Shown here: positions 5,992-13,736 of the stretch, piece by piece
How positions within the stretch are numbered: position 1 is the first letter of the stretch
Layout of the letters: each line of letters begins with the position of its first letter
Source: DASRHK01 sp035650495
Lineage (GTDB): Bacteria; Pseudomonadota; Gammaproteobacteria; Nevskiales; Nevskiaceae
DNA: 16,879 nt
Reading direction: 5' to 3'
Assembly: GCA_035650495.1 (NCBI GenBank)
Contig: DASRHK010000098.1
Coordinates: forward strand, 1 to 16,879
Notes under the pieces: model-generated
Seen by the model: the letters and a program-made list of their open reading frames with translations, nothing else
Told to the model about the DNA's origin: nothing
Database searches by the model: none
Made by a program: the position numbers and the translations under genes

Positions 5992-8670
5992 ATGAGCGGA
6001 TCCAAGAGCGCAGAGACGCGCGAGTCGGCGGAGGTCCATCGGCACAAGTTCTTTGCGCCGACCACTCCAGCCGGCGCCATCCGGCGCAGCGCGATCATCG
6101 AGCGCGTCCTGCATCCGGACGCGGCGCGCGTCGTGCTGCTGCAAGGCCCCGCGGGTCACGGCAAGTCCACTGCGTTGCAACAGCTGCAGTCCATCTGCAG
6201 CGAGCAGGGCTGCATCACGGCCTGGCTGACGCTCGACGAGGGTGACAACGACACCCGCCGGTTCTACCAGCACGTGCAGGCGATGGTTGCCGACGTCATC
6301 GACTCGCCACCTGCCGAAGGCAGCGGCCGCCGGCGCTCCGACTGGCTGATCGATCGCCTGCAAGCCGCGGCGAGCCCGGTCGTGCTGGTGCTGGACGATT
6401 TCCAGGTGCTGTCGAACAAGACCGTGCTCGCCTTCTTCCGCGAGCTGTTCGAGCGCATCCCCGCGAACACGCGGCTCCTGATCGGCACGCGGTCGACGCC
6501 GGAAATGGGATTGACGCGCCTGGTGGTCAACCAGCGCGCGCTGGTGTTGCACGCGGACGATCTGCGCTTCTCGCCCTCCGAGGTCGAGCAGTTCTTCCGC
6601 GGCGCCGGCAGCGACGTGAGCAACGACGAAGTCGCTGCGATCTATCGCCGCACGGAAGGCTGGCCGGCCGCGCTCCAGCTGTTCCGCCTGTCGCTCAAGA
6701 GCCCGAGCGTGCGCCAATCGCTCGGCGATCTCACCACCTATCGTCCTCGCGAGCTTGCCGAATATCTCGCCGACAACGTGCTCGCACTGCAGGCGCCGGA
6801 CATCCAGGATTTCCTGCGGCGCACCTCGCTGCTGCAACGCCTTTCGGCTTCGCTCTGCCATGCGGTGACCGGGCGCGTCGACTCGCAGGAGCTCCTGCTC
6901 AAGCTCGAGCGCACCGGCTTGTTCGTGCGCAGCCTCGACACCGACCTGCGCTGGTTCAAGTACCACGCGCTGTTCGCGTCGTTCCTGGTCGAGCAACTGC
7001 AGGAGACCTCGCCGGACACGGTGCAGGAAGTGCACCGCATCGCGGCGCGCTGGCATCTGGAGCGCGGCGACTACGAAGACGCGGTCGAGCATGCGATCGC
7101 CTGCAAGGATTTCACGCTCGCCGCCGACACGCTCGACACGTGGGCTTCGCAGCTGGTCGCCGACGCGCAGATCATCACGCTCGAGCGGTGGTTCGAGCAG
7201 CTGCCGTTCGAGGAGGTCGCGAAGCGGCCGTCGCTGCTCATCAAGTGCGCCTGGGCGCTGGTGTTCCTGCATCGGCGGCAGAAGGTGAAGCCGCTGCTCA
7301 AGCTGCTCGAGAGCCGCGCCACGTCCGACGCCGACGCCAACATCGTGCTGTCGATGGCGGCGATCTCCGCAGACGACGTCGCAGGCTCGGAGCGCTGGGT
7401 GCAGCGCGTGCCGCTGCGCAAGGAGCAAGCAGAGACGTTCGCGGCGTTCGAGCTCGGCGCCGCCGCCAACCTCGCGGCCTATCACGCGCTCGGCGCAAGC
7501 GAGTTCGAGACGGCGCGATCGCTGCTGGCGCTCGCACGCGCGCACAACGAGCGGGGCAGCGCGATCTTCAGCGGCGGCTACACCGTCGGCATGCACGGCA
7601 TGCATCTCTTAGCGCAGGGACAGCTGCGCGAGGCGCTCGACAGCTTCCGCGCCGGGATGGCGCAGACGCGCATGCACGCGGACAACTCGGTGGCATCGGC
7701 GGCGATGGTCGCGTGCTACATCTGGGTGCTCTACGAAGCCAACGAGCTCGACCAGGCGGAAGCGCTGTTCGGGCGCTACCACGACATCATCAGCGAATCG
7801 GCGCTGCTCGATTTCTTCGTCGTCGCCTACCTCGCGATCGTGCGCATCCACGATGCGCGCGGCCGCTCGGCGCGCGCGCTCGAAGTGCTCGACGAAGCCG
7901 AATCGATCGGCCACGGCCACGGCTGGGAGCGGCTGATCCGCGTGATCAACTGGGAGCGGGCGCGACGTGCGCTGCTCGCCGGCAGTGTCGAGCGCGCGAT
8001 CGCGATCTCGGCGCTCGAGGGATCATCGGATGCGCCGCCCCATCGCATCCTGTTCTCCGAGGACGCCGAGGGCGAGGCGCTCGGCCGTCTGCGCCTGGCG
8101 ATCCATCGGATGGATCTCGGCGCCGCGACCGCGATGCTCGCTGCCGAGTACGCGCGCTCGCGGGGGCGCGTCTATCGCCAGATCAAGCTCAATCTGCTCG
8201 AGGCGCTGCTGCATCAGCGTCGCGAAGAGAGCAACGGCGCGCAGCGCTGCCTGAAGAAGGCGTTGCAGCTCGCCGCGCCCGGAGGCTTCGTGCGCTGCTT
8301 CCTCGACGAGGGCGAAGGCGTGCTGCAGCTGCTGCGCGAGAGCTATCAGCGCCTGCTCGAGTCCGAGGACGACGAGCTCGCGCCCGGCGTGAAGCGCGCC
8401 TTCGTCGAGCAGCTGCTGCAGGCGTCGGGCACCGATCTTTCACGCAGCGGCGATGCGCGCGAGGCCCGACCGGTCGAGCCGCTCACCGATCGCGAGAAGG
8501 AGATCCTCGTGTTCCTCGCCAACGGCGTCTCCAACAAGGAGATGGCGAGCCGGCTGTTCGTGTCGGAGAACACGGTCAAGTTCCACCTGAAGAACATCTA
8601 TTCGAAGCTCGCGGTCGGCAGTCGCCTGCAGGCGATCAATGCTGGCCGGAAACTCGGGCTGATTCATTGA
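5992..8670 (+). CDS. MalT-like (LAL) LuxR-family transcriptional regulator
   Basis: This 892-residue regulator is the normal size for large ATP-binding LuxR regulators such as MalT and AlkS. Residues 18-40 (HKFFAPTTP ... RRSAIIERVL) match the usual MalT-type entry. The STAND ATPase has Walker A GPAGHGKST at 52-60, the LDEGDND motif at 81-87 and Walker B VLVLDD at 131-136. The middle is helical and TPR-like, expected to bind an inducer. The LuxR/GerE helix-turn-helix fills 830-892 (PLTDREKEIL ... VSENTVKFHLKNIYSKL). Members are ATP- and ligand-dependent activators, often of uptake or catabolism genes. Here it sits just upstream of the RND/DUF1329/DUF1302 operon in the same direction and is the obvious candidate activator. 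Its ribosome site is odd: AGGGA abuts the ATG with no proper spacer, and no in-frame upstream start exists, suggesting low translation. The inducer is unknown. Confidence 0.92.
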   Translation: MSGSKSAETRESAEVHRHKFFAPTTPAGAIRRSAIIERVLHPDAARVVLLQGPAGHGKSTALQQLQSICSEQGCITAWLTLDEGDNDTRRFYQHVQAMVADVIDSPPAEGSGRRRSDWLIDRLQAAASPVVLVLDDFQVLSNKTVLAFFRELFERIPANTRLLIGTRSTPEMGLTRLVVNQRALVLHADDLRFSPSEVEQFFRGAGSDVSNDEVAAIYRRTEGWPAALQLFRLSLKSPSVRQSLGDLTTYRPRELAEYLADNVLALQAPDIQDFLRRTSLLQRLSASLCHAVTGRVDSQELLLKLERTGLFVRSLDTDLRWFKYHALFASFLVEQLQETSPDTVQEVHRIAARWHLERGDYEDAVEHAIACKDFTLAADTLDTWASQLVADAQIITLERWFEQLPFEEVAKRPSLLIKCAWALVFLHRRQKVKPLLKLLESRATSDADANIVLSMAAISADDVAGSERWVQRVPLRKEQAETFAAFELGAAANLAAYHALGASEFETARSLLALARAHNERGSAIFSGGYTVGMHGMHLLAQGQLREALDSFRAGMAQTRMHADNSVASAAMVACYIWVLYEANELDQAEALFGRYHDIISESALLDFFVVAYLAIVRIHDARGRSARALEVLDEAESIGHGHGWERLIRVINWERARRALLAGSVERAIAISALEGSSDAPPHRILFSEDAEGEALGRLRLAIHRMDLGAATAMLAAEYARSRGRVYRQIKLNLLEALLHQRREESNGAQRCLKKALQLAAPGGFVRCFLDEGEGVLQLLRESYQRLLESEDDELAPGVKRAFVEQLLQASGTDLSRSGDAREARPVEPLTDREKEILVFLANGVSNKEMASRLFVSENTVKFHLKNIYSKLAVGSRLQAINAGRKLGLIH

Positions 8671-8690
8671 CTTCACCGGTGCGCGCCAAA

Positions 8691-8708
8691 ACTACCCATT
8701 CGTGTAGT
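8691..8708. promoter_or_regulatory. Candidate operator dyad for the LuxR-type regulator
   Basis: actacccattcgtgtagt is an 18-base dyad with five matching outer pairs (ACTAC/GTAGT) and six of nine pairs in all. The left half TACCCAT fits the TACYYMT half-site known for NarL/GerE-type helix-turn-helix domains. It begins 21 bases after the regulator stop. Its centre lies 42.5 bases before the start site predicted from the TCTAAT at 8730-8735, the usual place for a class-II activator. Role inferred from position and symmetry only. Confidence 0.45.
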
Positions 8709-8729
8709 GCGCCGTGCGGCTCCGGATTC

Positions 8730-8735
8730 TCTAAT
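8730..8735 (+). promoter_or_regulatory. Possible -10 element of the transporter operon
   Basis: TCTAAT differs from the sigma-70 -10 consensus at one base and lies in the only AT-richer part of this gap. No recognisable -35 hexamer sits 16-18 bases upstream, as expected of an activator-dependent promoter with the dyad at 8691-8708 over that position. Transcription would start near 8742, giving a leader of about 81 bases before the small leader ORF. Confidence 0.4.
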
Positions 8736-8771
8736 CGCAGCAACTAGAACTTCGATCGCGGGACGGCGCGC

Positions 8772-8812
8772 GTCGCCGGACACCCGAACGGTCTTCAAGG
8801 TGTGGCGGCGAC
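8772..8812 (+). promoter_or_regulatory. Strong hairpin in the mRNA leader of the transporter operon
   Basis: The arms are gtcgccg-g-acacc (8772-8784) and ggtgt-gg-cggcgac (8799-8812). They pair through 7 bp plus 5 bp around a small internal loop, with a 14-base apical loop. The hairpin ends one base before the AGGAGGT at 8813-8819. No T-run follows, so it is not a plain terminator. It may hold the ribosome site open, protect the transcript, or be one state of a leader switch. The fold was made by eye. Confidence 0.5.
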
Positions 8813-8819
8813 AGGAGGT
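8813..8819 (+). promoter_or_regulatory. Consensus Shine-Dalgarno of the leader ORF
   Basis: AGGAGGT stands 3 bases before the ATG at 8823. It is the best ribosome site in the transporter operon. It serves a 19-codon ORF and not the transporter, which has no clear site of its own. It lies directly against the 3' arm of the leader hairpin. Confidence 0.65.
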
Positions 8820-8822
8820 TGC

Positions 8823-8882
8823 ATGAAGCAGTTCGAGGACAACGCGCAGTCGTCGTCCAGCGCGTCCTGGTCCGACGCCTGA
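8823..8882 (+). CDS. Short serine-rich leader ORF before the RND transporter
   Basis: ATG to TGA encodes MKQFEDNAQSSSSASWSDA, 19 residues with six serines, no signal peptide and no membrane segment. It has a consensus Shine-Dalgarno, while the transporter ATG six bases after its stop has none. This points to translation of the leader followed by re-initiation at the transporter. It could be a regulatory leader peptide, a functional small protein, or only a coupling device. I know of no family it belongs to. It is not like PqqA, which has a conserved Glu-Tyr pair absent here. Confidence 0.5.
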   Translation: MKQFEDNAQSSSSASWSDA

Positions 8883-8888
8883 CCGCGC

Positions 8889-11375
8889 ATGTATTCACTG
8901 CGCTACCGCATCGCTCGCTGGGTCATGGCCCATCGCGGACTCGCGTGGGCCGTCTTCGCGCTGATCACCGGCGTCTTCGCGCTCGGGCTGCGCGGCGTCG
9001 AGCTCAAGACGATCTTCTCCGATCTGCTGCCCGCCGACGATCCGTTCGTGCAGGTGTTCAAGGATCACCCGAACTTCGGCAATCCGCTGACCGTCACCGT
9101 GATGGTCAAGCGCAAGCAGGGTGACATCTACAACTTCGAGACGCTGTCGAAGGTCTGGCAGATGACGCGCGACATCGACCTCGCGCCCGGCGTCGACCAC
9201 GACCAGATCCTGTCGATCGCGACCGAGAAGGCGCGCTACGCAGAGGCGACGCCGTTCGGCATCGACATGCGGCCGCTGATGGAAGATCGCGTGCCGAAGA
9301 CTCCGGACGAGATCACCGAGTTCAAGACGCGCGTCGACAAGTCGCCGGCGGCACGCACGTTCCTCATCTCCAACGACAGCGCGGCGACGCTGATCAACGC
9401 CACCTTCATCGAGCAGAAGCTCGACTACGGCGAGGCCTTCCAGTTCGTGCAGGACCTGGTCGAGAAGAATCGCGACGCCGACCACGAGATCTATCTCGCG
9501 GGCCAGCCGGCGCTCACCGGCTGGGTCTACAAGTACCAGAAGCAGACCTACACGATCTTCGCGGTGACCATCGGCGCGCTGATCCTCGCGCTCGCCTTGT
9601 ACATGCGCAACGTCGTGGGCGTGGTGACGCCGATCGTGACCAGCACCGTCGCGGCGATCTGGGGCTTCGGCTTCGTCGGCTGGCTCAAGGCGCCGATCGA
9701 GCCGCTCCTGATGGTGGTGCCGCTCTTGCTGATCGCGCGCTCGTTCTCGCATTGCGTGCAGTTCACCGAGCGCTATTACGAGATCTACGCGCATGTGCAC
9801 GATCGCGTGAAGGCGGCCGAGATCACGATGGGCGTGATGATGGCGCCGTCGGTGCTCGGCATCTTCACCGACATCGTCGGCATCTTCCTGATCGCGGTCG
9901 CGCCGATTCCCGCGATGGAGCGCTTCGCGCTGTTCTGCGGCTTCTGGGCGGTGTGGCTGATCCCGACCGGCGTCGTGCTCATCTCGCTGCTGCTGTCGTC
10001 GCTGCCGGCGCCGCGCAACGTCGACCAGCTGGTCGGACGCGGCGCGCTCGCGAGCCCCTTCCAGCGGATGCTGCAGTCGCTGCTGCGTGGCGTCTCACGC
10101 GTCACCTATGGCAAGCCGGCACGCATCACCACGGCCGTGGTCGCCGTCTTCGCCGTGTTCTCCGTCTACACCGCGCTGCAGATCAAGATCGGCAATCCGG
10201 TGGAAGGCTCGAGCCTGTTGTGGCCGGTGTCCGAGTTCAACGAAGCCGTGCGCCAGATCAACTCACGATTCCCAGGGGTCAACACGCTCGAGATCGTGCT
10301 CGAGGCCAAGGACCCGAACGATCCGAATCGCGTCGCGCGCCAGGCCGACACCGCGCTGACCATGGCGAAGCTGCAATACATCATGGAGAGCGGATCGGCG
10401 CCGCCGCGCGCGACGCTGTCGTTCAACGACTACATGATGGAGGGCAATCGTCTGTTTGCGGGCGGCGATCCGAAGTGGTTGCCTATCGATCCGACCAACT
10501 ACGCGACCAATGCCGCCGCCGGTGCGGTCACCTTGGGCACGAGCTCGAAAGCGTTCTCCCACGTGATGGACTTCAACCAGGAGAACTCGACCGTCTCGCT
10601 CTGGTACAAGGACAACAAGCAGGAGACAGTCGACGCCGCGCTGGCCGCCGCCAAGGCCGCGGTCGACGCCGTCGGTATCGATCACAAGCAGTTCCTCGTC
10701 CGGCTCGGCACGGGAACCATCGCGCTGCAGCAGGCGATGAACAACGTCGTCCATCGCTATCACTGGGTGATCATCGGGCTCCTCAACATCGTCATCGGCA
10801 TCGGCTGCAGCCTCGCGTATCGCTCGGTCGTGGCGGCGATCCTGCTGTTGATCCCGGTCAATCTCGCCAACTTCACGTTGAACGCGTCGATGCATCTCAT
10901 CGGCATCGGGCTCGACATCAACTCGCTGATGGTCGCGGCGCTCGGCGTCGGCGTCGGCATCGACTACGGCATCTATCTCCTGTCGCGCATCTGCGAGGAA
11001 TACCACGCGCAGCAAGGGGACTGGGGCCGCGCGATCACCGCGTCGCTCGCCACCACCGGCAAGGCGATCCTGTTCACCGCTTCGATCATGCTCGTCGGCA
11101 TCGCCCCGTGGTACTTCCTCTCGGGCCTGAAATTCATGGCCGACATGGGCCTGCTGCTGGTGGTGACGCTGGCGATCAACATGGTACTGGCGCTGATCGT
11201 GCTGCCGCTACACGTGTGGCTGTTCAAGCCGAGCTTCGTTGGACGCAAGGATCTGTTCGTGGGCGAGGGCGTCGACCTCTCCGAGTTCACCGCCGACAAG
11301 CGCGAGAACGAGAGCGCGTCGATGCGCGTCGCATCCCCGGCTACAACCTCCGGGACGCAAGGGTTGTCCGCATGA
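8889..11375 (+). CDS. RND/MMPL-family inner-membrane transporter
   Basis: This 828-residue protein has the two-fold layout of RND transporters. TM1 is at about 17-34, a periplasmic domain at about 35-220, and a five-helix block at about 222-380. TM7 follows at about 413-431, then a second periplasmic domain to about 622 and a last block at about 626-785. The motif GVGVGIDYGIYLLSR at about 685-699 matches the conserved TM10 segment of MMPL/HAE-type exporters, and SDLLPADDP near 44-52 is typical after TM1. At 828 residues it resembles the lipid-moving HpnN/MMPL branch, not the drug pumps of about 1,040. It would use the proton gradient to move a hydrophobic substrate from or across the inner membrane. 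No membrane-fusion protein gene is present. Its place is taken by DUF1329, propeller and DUF1302 genes. The ATG lies 6 bases after the leader ORF. The tail from about 790 is polar and cytoplasmic. Confidence 0.92.
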   Translation: MYSLRYRIARWVMAHRGLAWAVFALITGVFALGLRGVELKTIFSDLLPADDPFVQVFKDHPNFGNPLTVTVMVKRKQGDIYNFETLSKVWQMTRDIDLAPGVDHDQILSIATEKARYAEATPFGIDMRPLMEDRVPKTPDEITEFKTRVDKSPAARTFLISNDSAATLINATFIEQKLDYGEAFQFVQDLVEKNRDADHEIYLAGQPALTGWVYKYQKQTYTIFAVTIGALILALALYMRNVVGVVTPIVTSTVAAIWGFGFVGWLKAPIEPLLMVVPLLLIARSFSHCVQFTERYYEIYAHVHDRVKAAEITMGVMMAPSVLGIFTDIVGIFLIAVAPIPAMERFALFCGFWAVWLIPTGVVLISLLLSSLPAPRNVDQLVGRGALASPFQRMLQSLLRGVSRVTYGKPARITTAVVAVFAVFSVYTALQIKIGNPVEGSSLLWPVSEFNEAVRQINSRFPGVNTLEIVLEAKDPNDPNRVARQADTALTMAKLQYIMESGSAPPRATLSFNDYMMEGNRLFAGGDPKWLPIDPTNYATNAAAGAVTLGTSSKAFSHVMDFNQENSTVSLWYKDNKQETVDAALAAAKAAVDAVGIDHKQFLVRLGTGTIALQQAMNNVVHRYHWVIIGLLNIVIGIGCSLAYRSVVAAILLLIPVNLANFTLNASMHLIGIGLDINSLMVAALGVGVGIDYGIYLLSRICEEYHAQQGDWGRAITASLATTGKAILFTASIMLVGIAPWYFLSGLKFMADMGLLLVVTLAINMVLALIVLPLHVWLFKPSFVGRKDLFVGEGVDLSEFTADKRENESASMRVASPATTSGTQGLSA

Positions 11376-11385
11376 GGAGAGCGTG

Positions 11386-12762
11386 ATGCACATCCGAAAG
11401 TACGATTTTGATTATGGTCGGCGGCAGTTGCTCAAGAACGCGGCGATGGGCGCTGGCGCGGGTGTGCTCGCTCCCCTGTGGCCGCTCATCGCCAACGGCG
11501 ACATGGGCAAGGCCTATCCCGACGAGCTGATGTCGATCGAGATGTACACCAAGGGCAAGGTCAAGGTCGGCGACTTCATCACGGCCAACAACGTCGACGC
11601 GGTGAAGGACCTGCTCGATCCGATCACGTTCAAGCAGATCAAGGAAATGGGACGCAAGATCAAGATCGTCCCGCCGACCAAGGACCCGACGGATCTCTAT
11701 CCGACCGAGTTCCTGCAGACGACGCTCAAGAACAAGGGCAAGGCGATCCTCGGCAAGGACGGCAACATCTACAACGGCGCCGACGGCAACGCCTGGATCG
11801 GCGGCCTGCCGTTCCCCGATGCGAAGACCGGCGAAGAAGCGATCGCGAATCTCACCATCTCCTGGGGCCGTCACGACTATTGCCAGTACGCGATCCGTCA
11901 GTGGGACATCAATCCTGCCGGCGACGAGGCGTATCAGTACGACTTCGTCTGGGCCGAGCTGCAGTGCAACGGCCGCCTCGACGGCAAGCCGTACGCGGAC
12001 AAGAAGGACCTGCTGCGCCTGCAGTCGGTGTGGTTCACCGCACCGTCCGACGTGTCGGGCTCTTCGTTCCTGTCGATCTGGTACTACGACCAGCGCAAGT
12101 TCCCGGACCTCTATGGGTATTTCCCCGCGTTCAAGCGCGTGCGCCAGTTCCCGACCAATCAGCGCTTCGAGCCGCTGCTGCCCGGCATCACCTGGTTCCT
12201 CACCGACGCGTGGGCCGCCGGCGATCCGATGCTGACCTGGGGCAACTACAAGATCCTCGGCCGCCAGCCGATGCTCGGCCCGCAGACGCAGAACTGGAAC
12301 GGCTCGAAGAAGAACTGGGAATACGGCGTGCACGGCGGGCCGAAGAACAAGACCTTCCTCGACACCAACTTCTCGATGTGCCCCGAGTGCATCGTGCTCG
12401 AAGCCGAGCCGACGGGTTATCCGCGCGCGCCGGTGGGCAAGAAGCGCGTGTGGATCGACGTGCGCAATCAGCAATTCGTCGCCTACATCACCTACGACCG
12501 ACGCGGTGAGATCTGGAAATCCTTCGAGCCGGGCTGGGGCATCTACAAGGACGGCGCCGCGGTGGTGAAGGACTCGATGGGCAAGCCCGAGTGGTCGTGG
12601 ACCTACGTGATGAGCCACGACATCCAGGCCAACCGAATGTCGCGCGTCATGCACACCGAGTCGTGCGCCGGCGGCTACAAGTCGGTGTTCTCGACCAACG
12701 GCGTCGACGTCTACAACAAGTACCTCACCGTCAACGCCATCTCGCGCCTGGGCGCGGTGTGA
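11386..12762 (+). CDS. Tat-exported DUF1329 protein, copy 1
   Basis: This 458-residue periplasmic protein is matched to DUF1329 by IGGLPFPDAKTGEEAI, RQFPTNQRFEPLLPG and the end section with KRVWIDVRNQQFVAYITYDRRGEIWK. DUF1329 proteins are thought to share the LolA/LolB-like half-barrel used by lipoprotein and lipid carriers, so a role as a shuttle for a hydrophobic ligand is likely (inference). The start has a twin-arginine motif, YGRRQLLK at 10-17, then a weakly hydrophobic alanine-rich stretch, with no lipobox. Members I recall from Pseudomonas have ordinary Sec signals, so Tat export is notable. There is a CPEC motif at 332-335 plus further cysteines. The ATG follows AGGAG at 11375-11379 with good spacing, 10 bases after the transporter stop. 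The stop shares one base with the next gene's ATG (TGATG). A second copy lies at the window end. Confidence 0.88.
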   Translation: MHIRKYDFDYGRRQLLKNAAMGAGAGVLAPLWPLIANGDMGKAYPDELMSIEMYTKGKVKVGDFITANNVDAVKDLLDPITFKQIKEMGRKIKIVPPTKDPTDLYPTEFLQTTLKNKGKAILGKDGNIYNGADGNAWIGGLPFPDAKTGEEAIANLTISWGRHDYCQYAIRQWDINPAGDEAYQYDFVWAELQCNGRLDGKPYADKKDLLRLQSVWFTAPSDVSGSSFLSIWYYDQRKFPDLYGYFPAFKRVRQFPTNQRFEPLLPGITWFLTDAWAAGDPMLTWGNYKILGRQPMLGPQTQNWNGSKKNWEYGVHGGPKNKTFLDTNFSMCPECIVLEAEPTGYPRAPVGKKRVWIDVRNQQFVAYITYDRRGEIWKSFEPGWGIYKDGAAVVKDSMGKPEWSWTYVMSHDIQANRMSRVMHTESCAGGYKSVFSTNGVDVYNKYLTVNAISRLGAV

Positions 12763-13715
12763 TGACGCGCACGCTCGTCGCCGGAATGCTGATCGCGGCC
12801 TGCGCGCAAGCGCAGGCCGCGGGCACCGCCGGCACCGAAGCGCTGGTCAGCGGCGTGCCGCACGACGCGCTGTTCGCGGTGAACTTCGACGGCGCCAACG
12901 GCATCGTCGCCGGCGCGCCGGGAAAGATCTTCGACACGCACGACGGCGGCAAGACCTGGAAAGCCGACACGTCCTTCCCGACGCCGCTCGCGGTGCTGGG
13001 CGCCGATCTCAAAGGCGATCGCGCGATCGCGGTCGGGCAGATGGGCCTCGTGTTCGTGCGCGACGGTGGCAACGGCTGGAAGAAGATCGACGCCGGGACG
13101 ACCGAGCGCCTGATGAACGTGAGCCTCAACAGCAAAGGCGTCGCAGTCGCCGTCGGCTCGTTCGGCACGGTGATCAAGTCGGAAGACGGCGGGCAGACCT
13201 GGGCAGCGATCCCGCCGGACTGGAAACCGTACCTCACCACGGATCAGGTCGAGCAGGGCATCCAGCCGCACATGTCGGCCGCGCACGTCGGCGAAGACGG
13301 CGTGATCACGATCGCCGGCGAGTTCAGCCTGATCCTGCGCAGTAGCGACGGCGGCAAGACCTGGACCGCGGTGAACAAGGGCGAGCCGACGGTGTTCGCG
13401 CTCGACTTGCGCGGCGACGGCGTCGGCTATGCGGTCGGGCAGGACGGATTGATCCTGCGCACGGCCGATGGCGGTGCGACGTGGACCAAGCTCGCGGCGG
13501 CCAGCAAGGCGAACCTGCTCGGCGTGCGCTCGACCGGCAACACCCTCGTCGTCACGGCGATGCACGACATGATCGCCAGCACCGACAGCGGGCAGAGCTG
13601 GCGTCACGTGCAGACGCCGGACGTGCTCGCAGCGTGGTACAGCGGCGTGGCCGTCGCCGACGGCACGCTCATCGCAGTAGGACATACAGGGCGAATCATC
13701 AAGATCAATCTGTAG
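12762..13715 (+). CDS. Exported Ycf48-like (BNR/Asp-box) beta-propeller
   Basis: This 317-residue protein has repeated Asp boxes of the form S-x-D-G-G-x-T-W. They lie at 59-66, 100-106, 140-147, 194-201, 234-241 and 273-280, about 40 residues apart. The longer third-to-fourth gap holds an insertion with PPDWKPYLTTDQVEQG. This pattern, with VGxxGxI strands between, is that of Ycf48/HCF136-type seven-bladed propellers, which act as assembly factors and scaffolds. It begins with an export signal (TLVAGMLIAACAQAQA). Cleavage after AQA is likely, but IAAC at 11-14 also fits a short lipobox, so it may be a lipoprotein. It would sit in the periplasm. The ATG overlaps the DUF1329 stop by one base and lacks a strong ribosome site, so translation is coupled. 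It probably helps assemble or bridge the transporter and the outer-membrane barrel (inference). Confidence 0.85.
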   Translation: MTRTLVAGMLIAACAQAQAAGTAGTEALVSGVPHDALFAVNFDGANGIVAGAPGKIFDTHDGGKTWKADTSFPTPLAVLGADLKGDRAIAVGQMGLVFVRDGGNGWKKIDAGTTERLMNVSLNSKGVAVAVGSFGTVIKSEDGGQTWAAIPPDWKPYLTTDQVEQGIQPHMSAAHVGEDGVITIAGEFSLILRSSDGGKTWTAVNKGEPTVFALDLRGDGVGYAVGQDGLILRTADGGATWTKLAAASKANLLGVRSTGNTLVVTAMHDMIASTDSGQSWRHVQTPDVLAAWYSGVAVADGTLIAVGHTGRIIKINL

Positions 13716-13736
13716 GGACGACCGGGGAGAGCGACC

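Noticed and set aside
5893..7605. Minus-strand open frame (570 codons) opposite the regulator
   Set aside because: The plus strand holds the Walker motifs and MalT-type sequence. The minus translation is a repetitive Arg/Glu/Leu/Val shadow.
8691..8708. Considered as an acyl-homoserine-lactone lux box
   Set aside because: The dyad lacks the CTG/CAG arms of lux boxes, and the adjacent regulator is MalT-like with no autoinducer-binding domain.
8772..8812. Considered as an intrinsic terminator for the regulator gene
   Set aside because: No T-run follows and a consensus ribosome site comes directly after it, so a leader role fits better.
8889..11375. Considered as a standard tripartite multidrug RND pump
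   Set aside because: 828 residues is short for the drug-pump class, the motif is MMPL-type, and no membrane-fusion or TolC-like gene is nearby.
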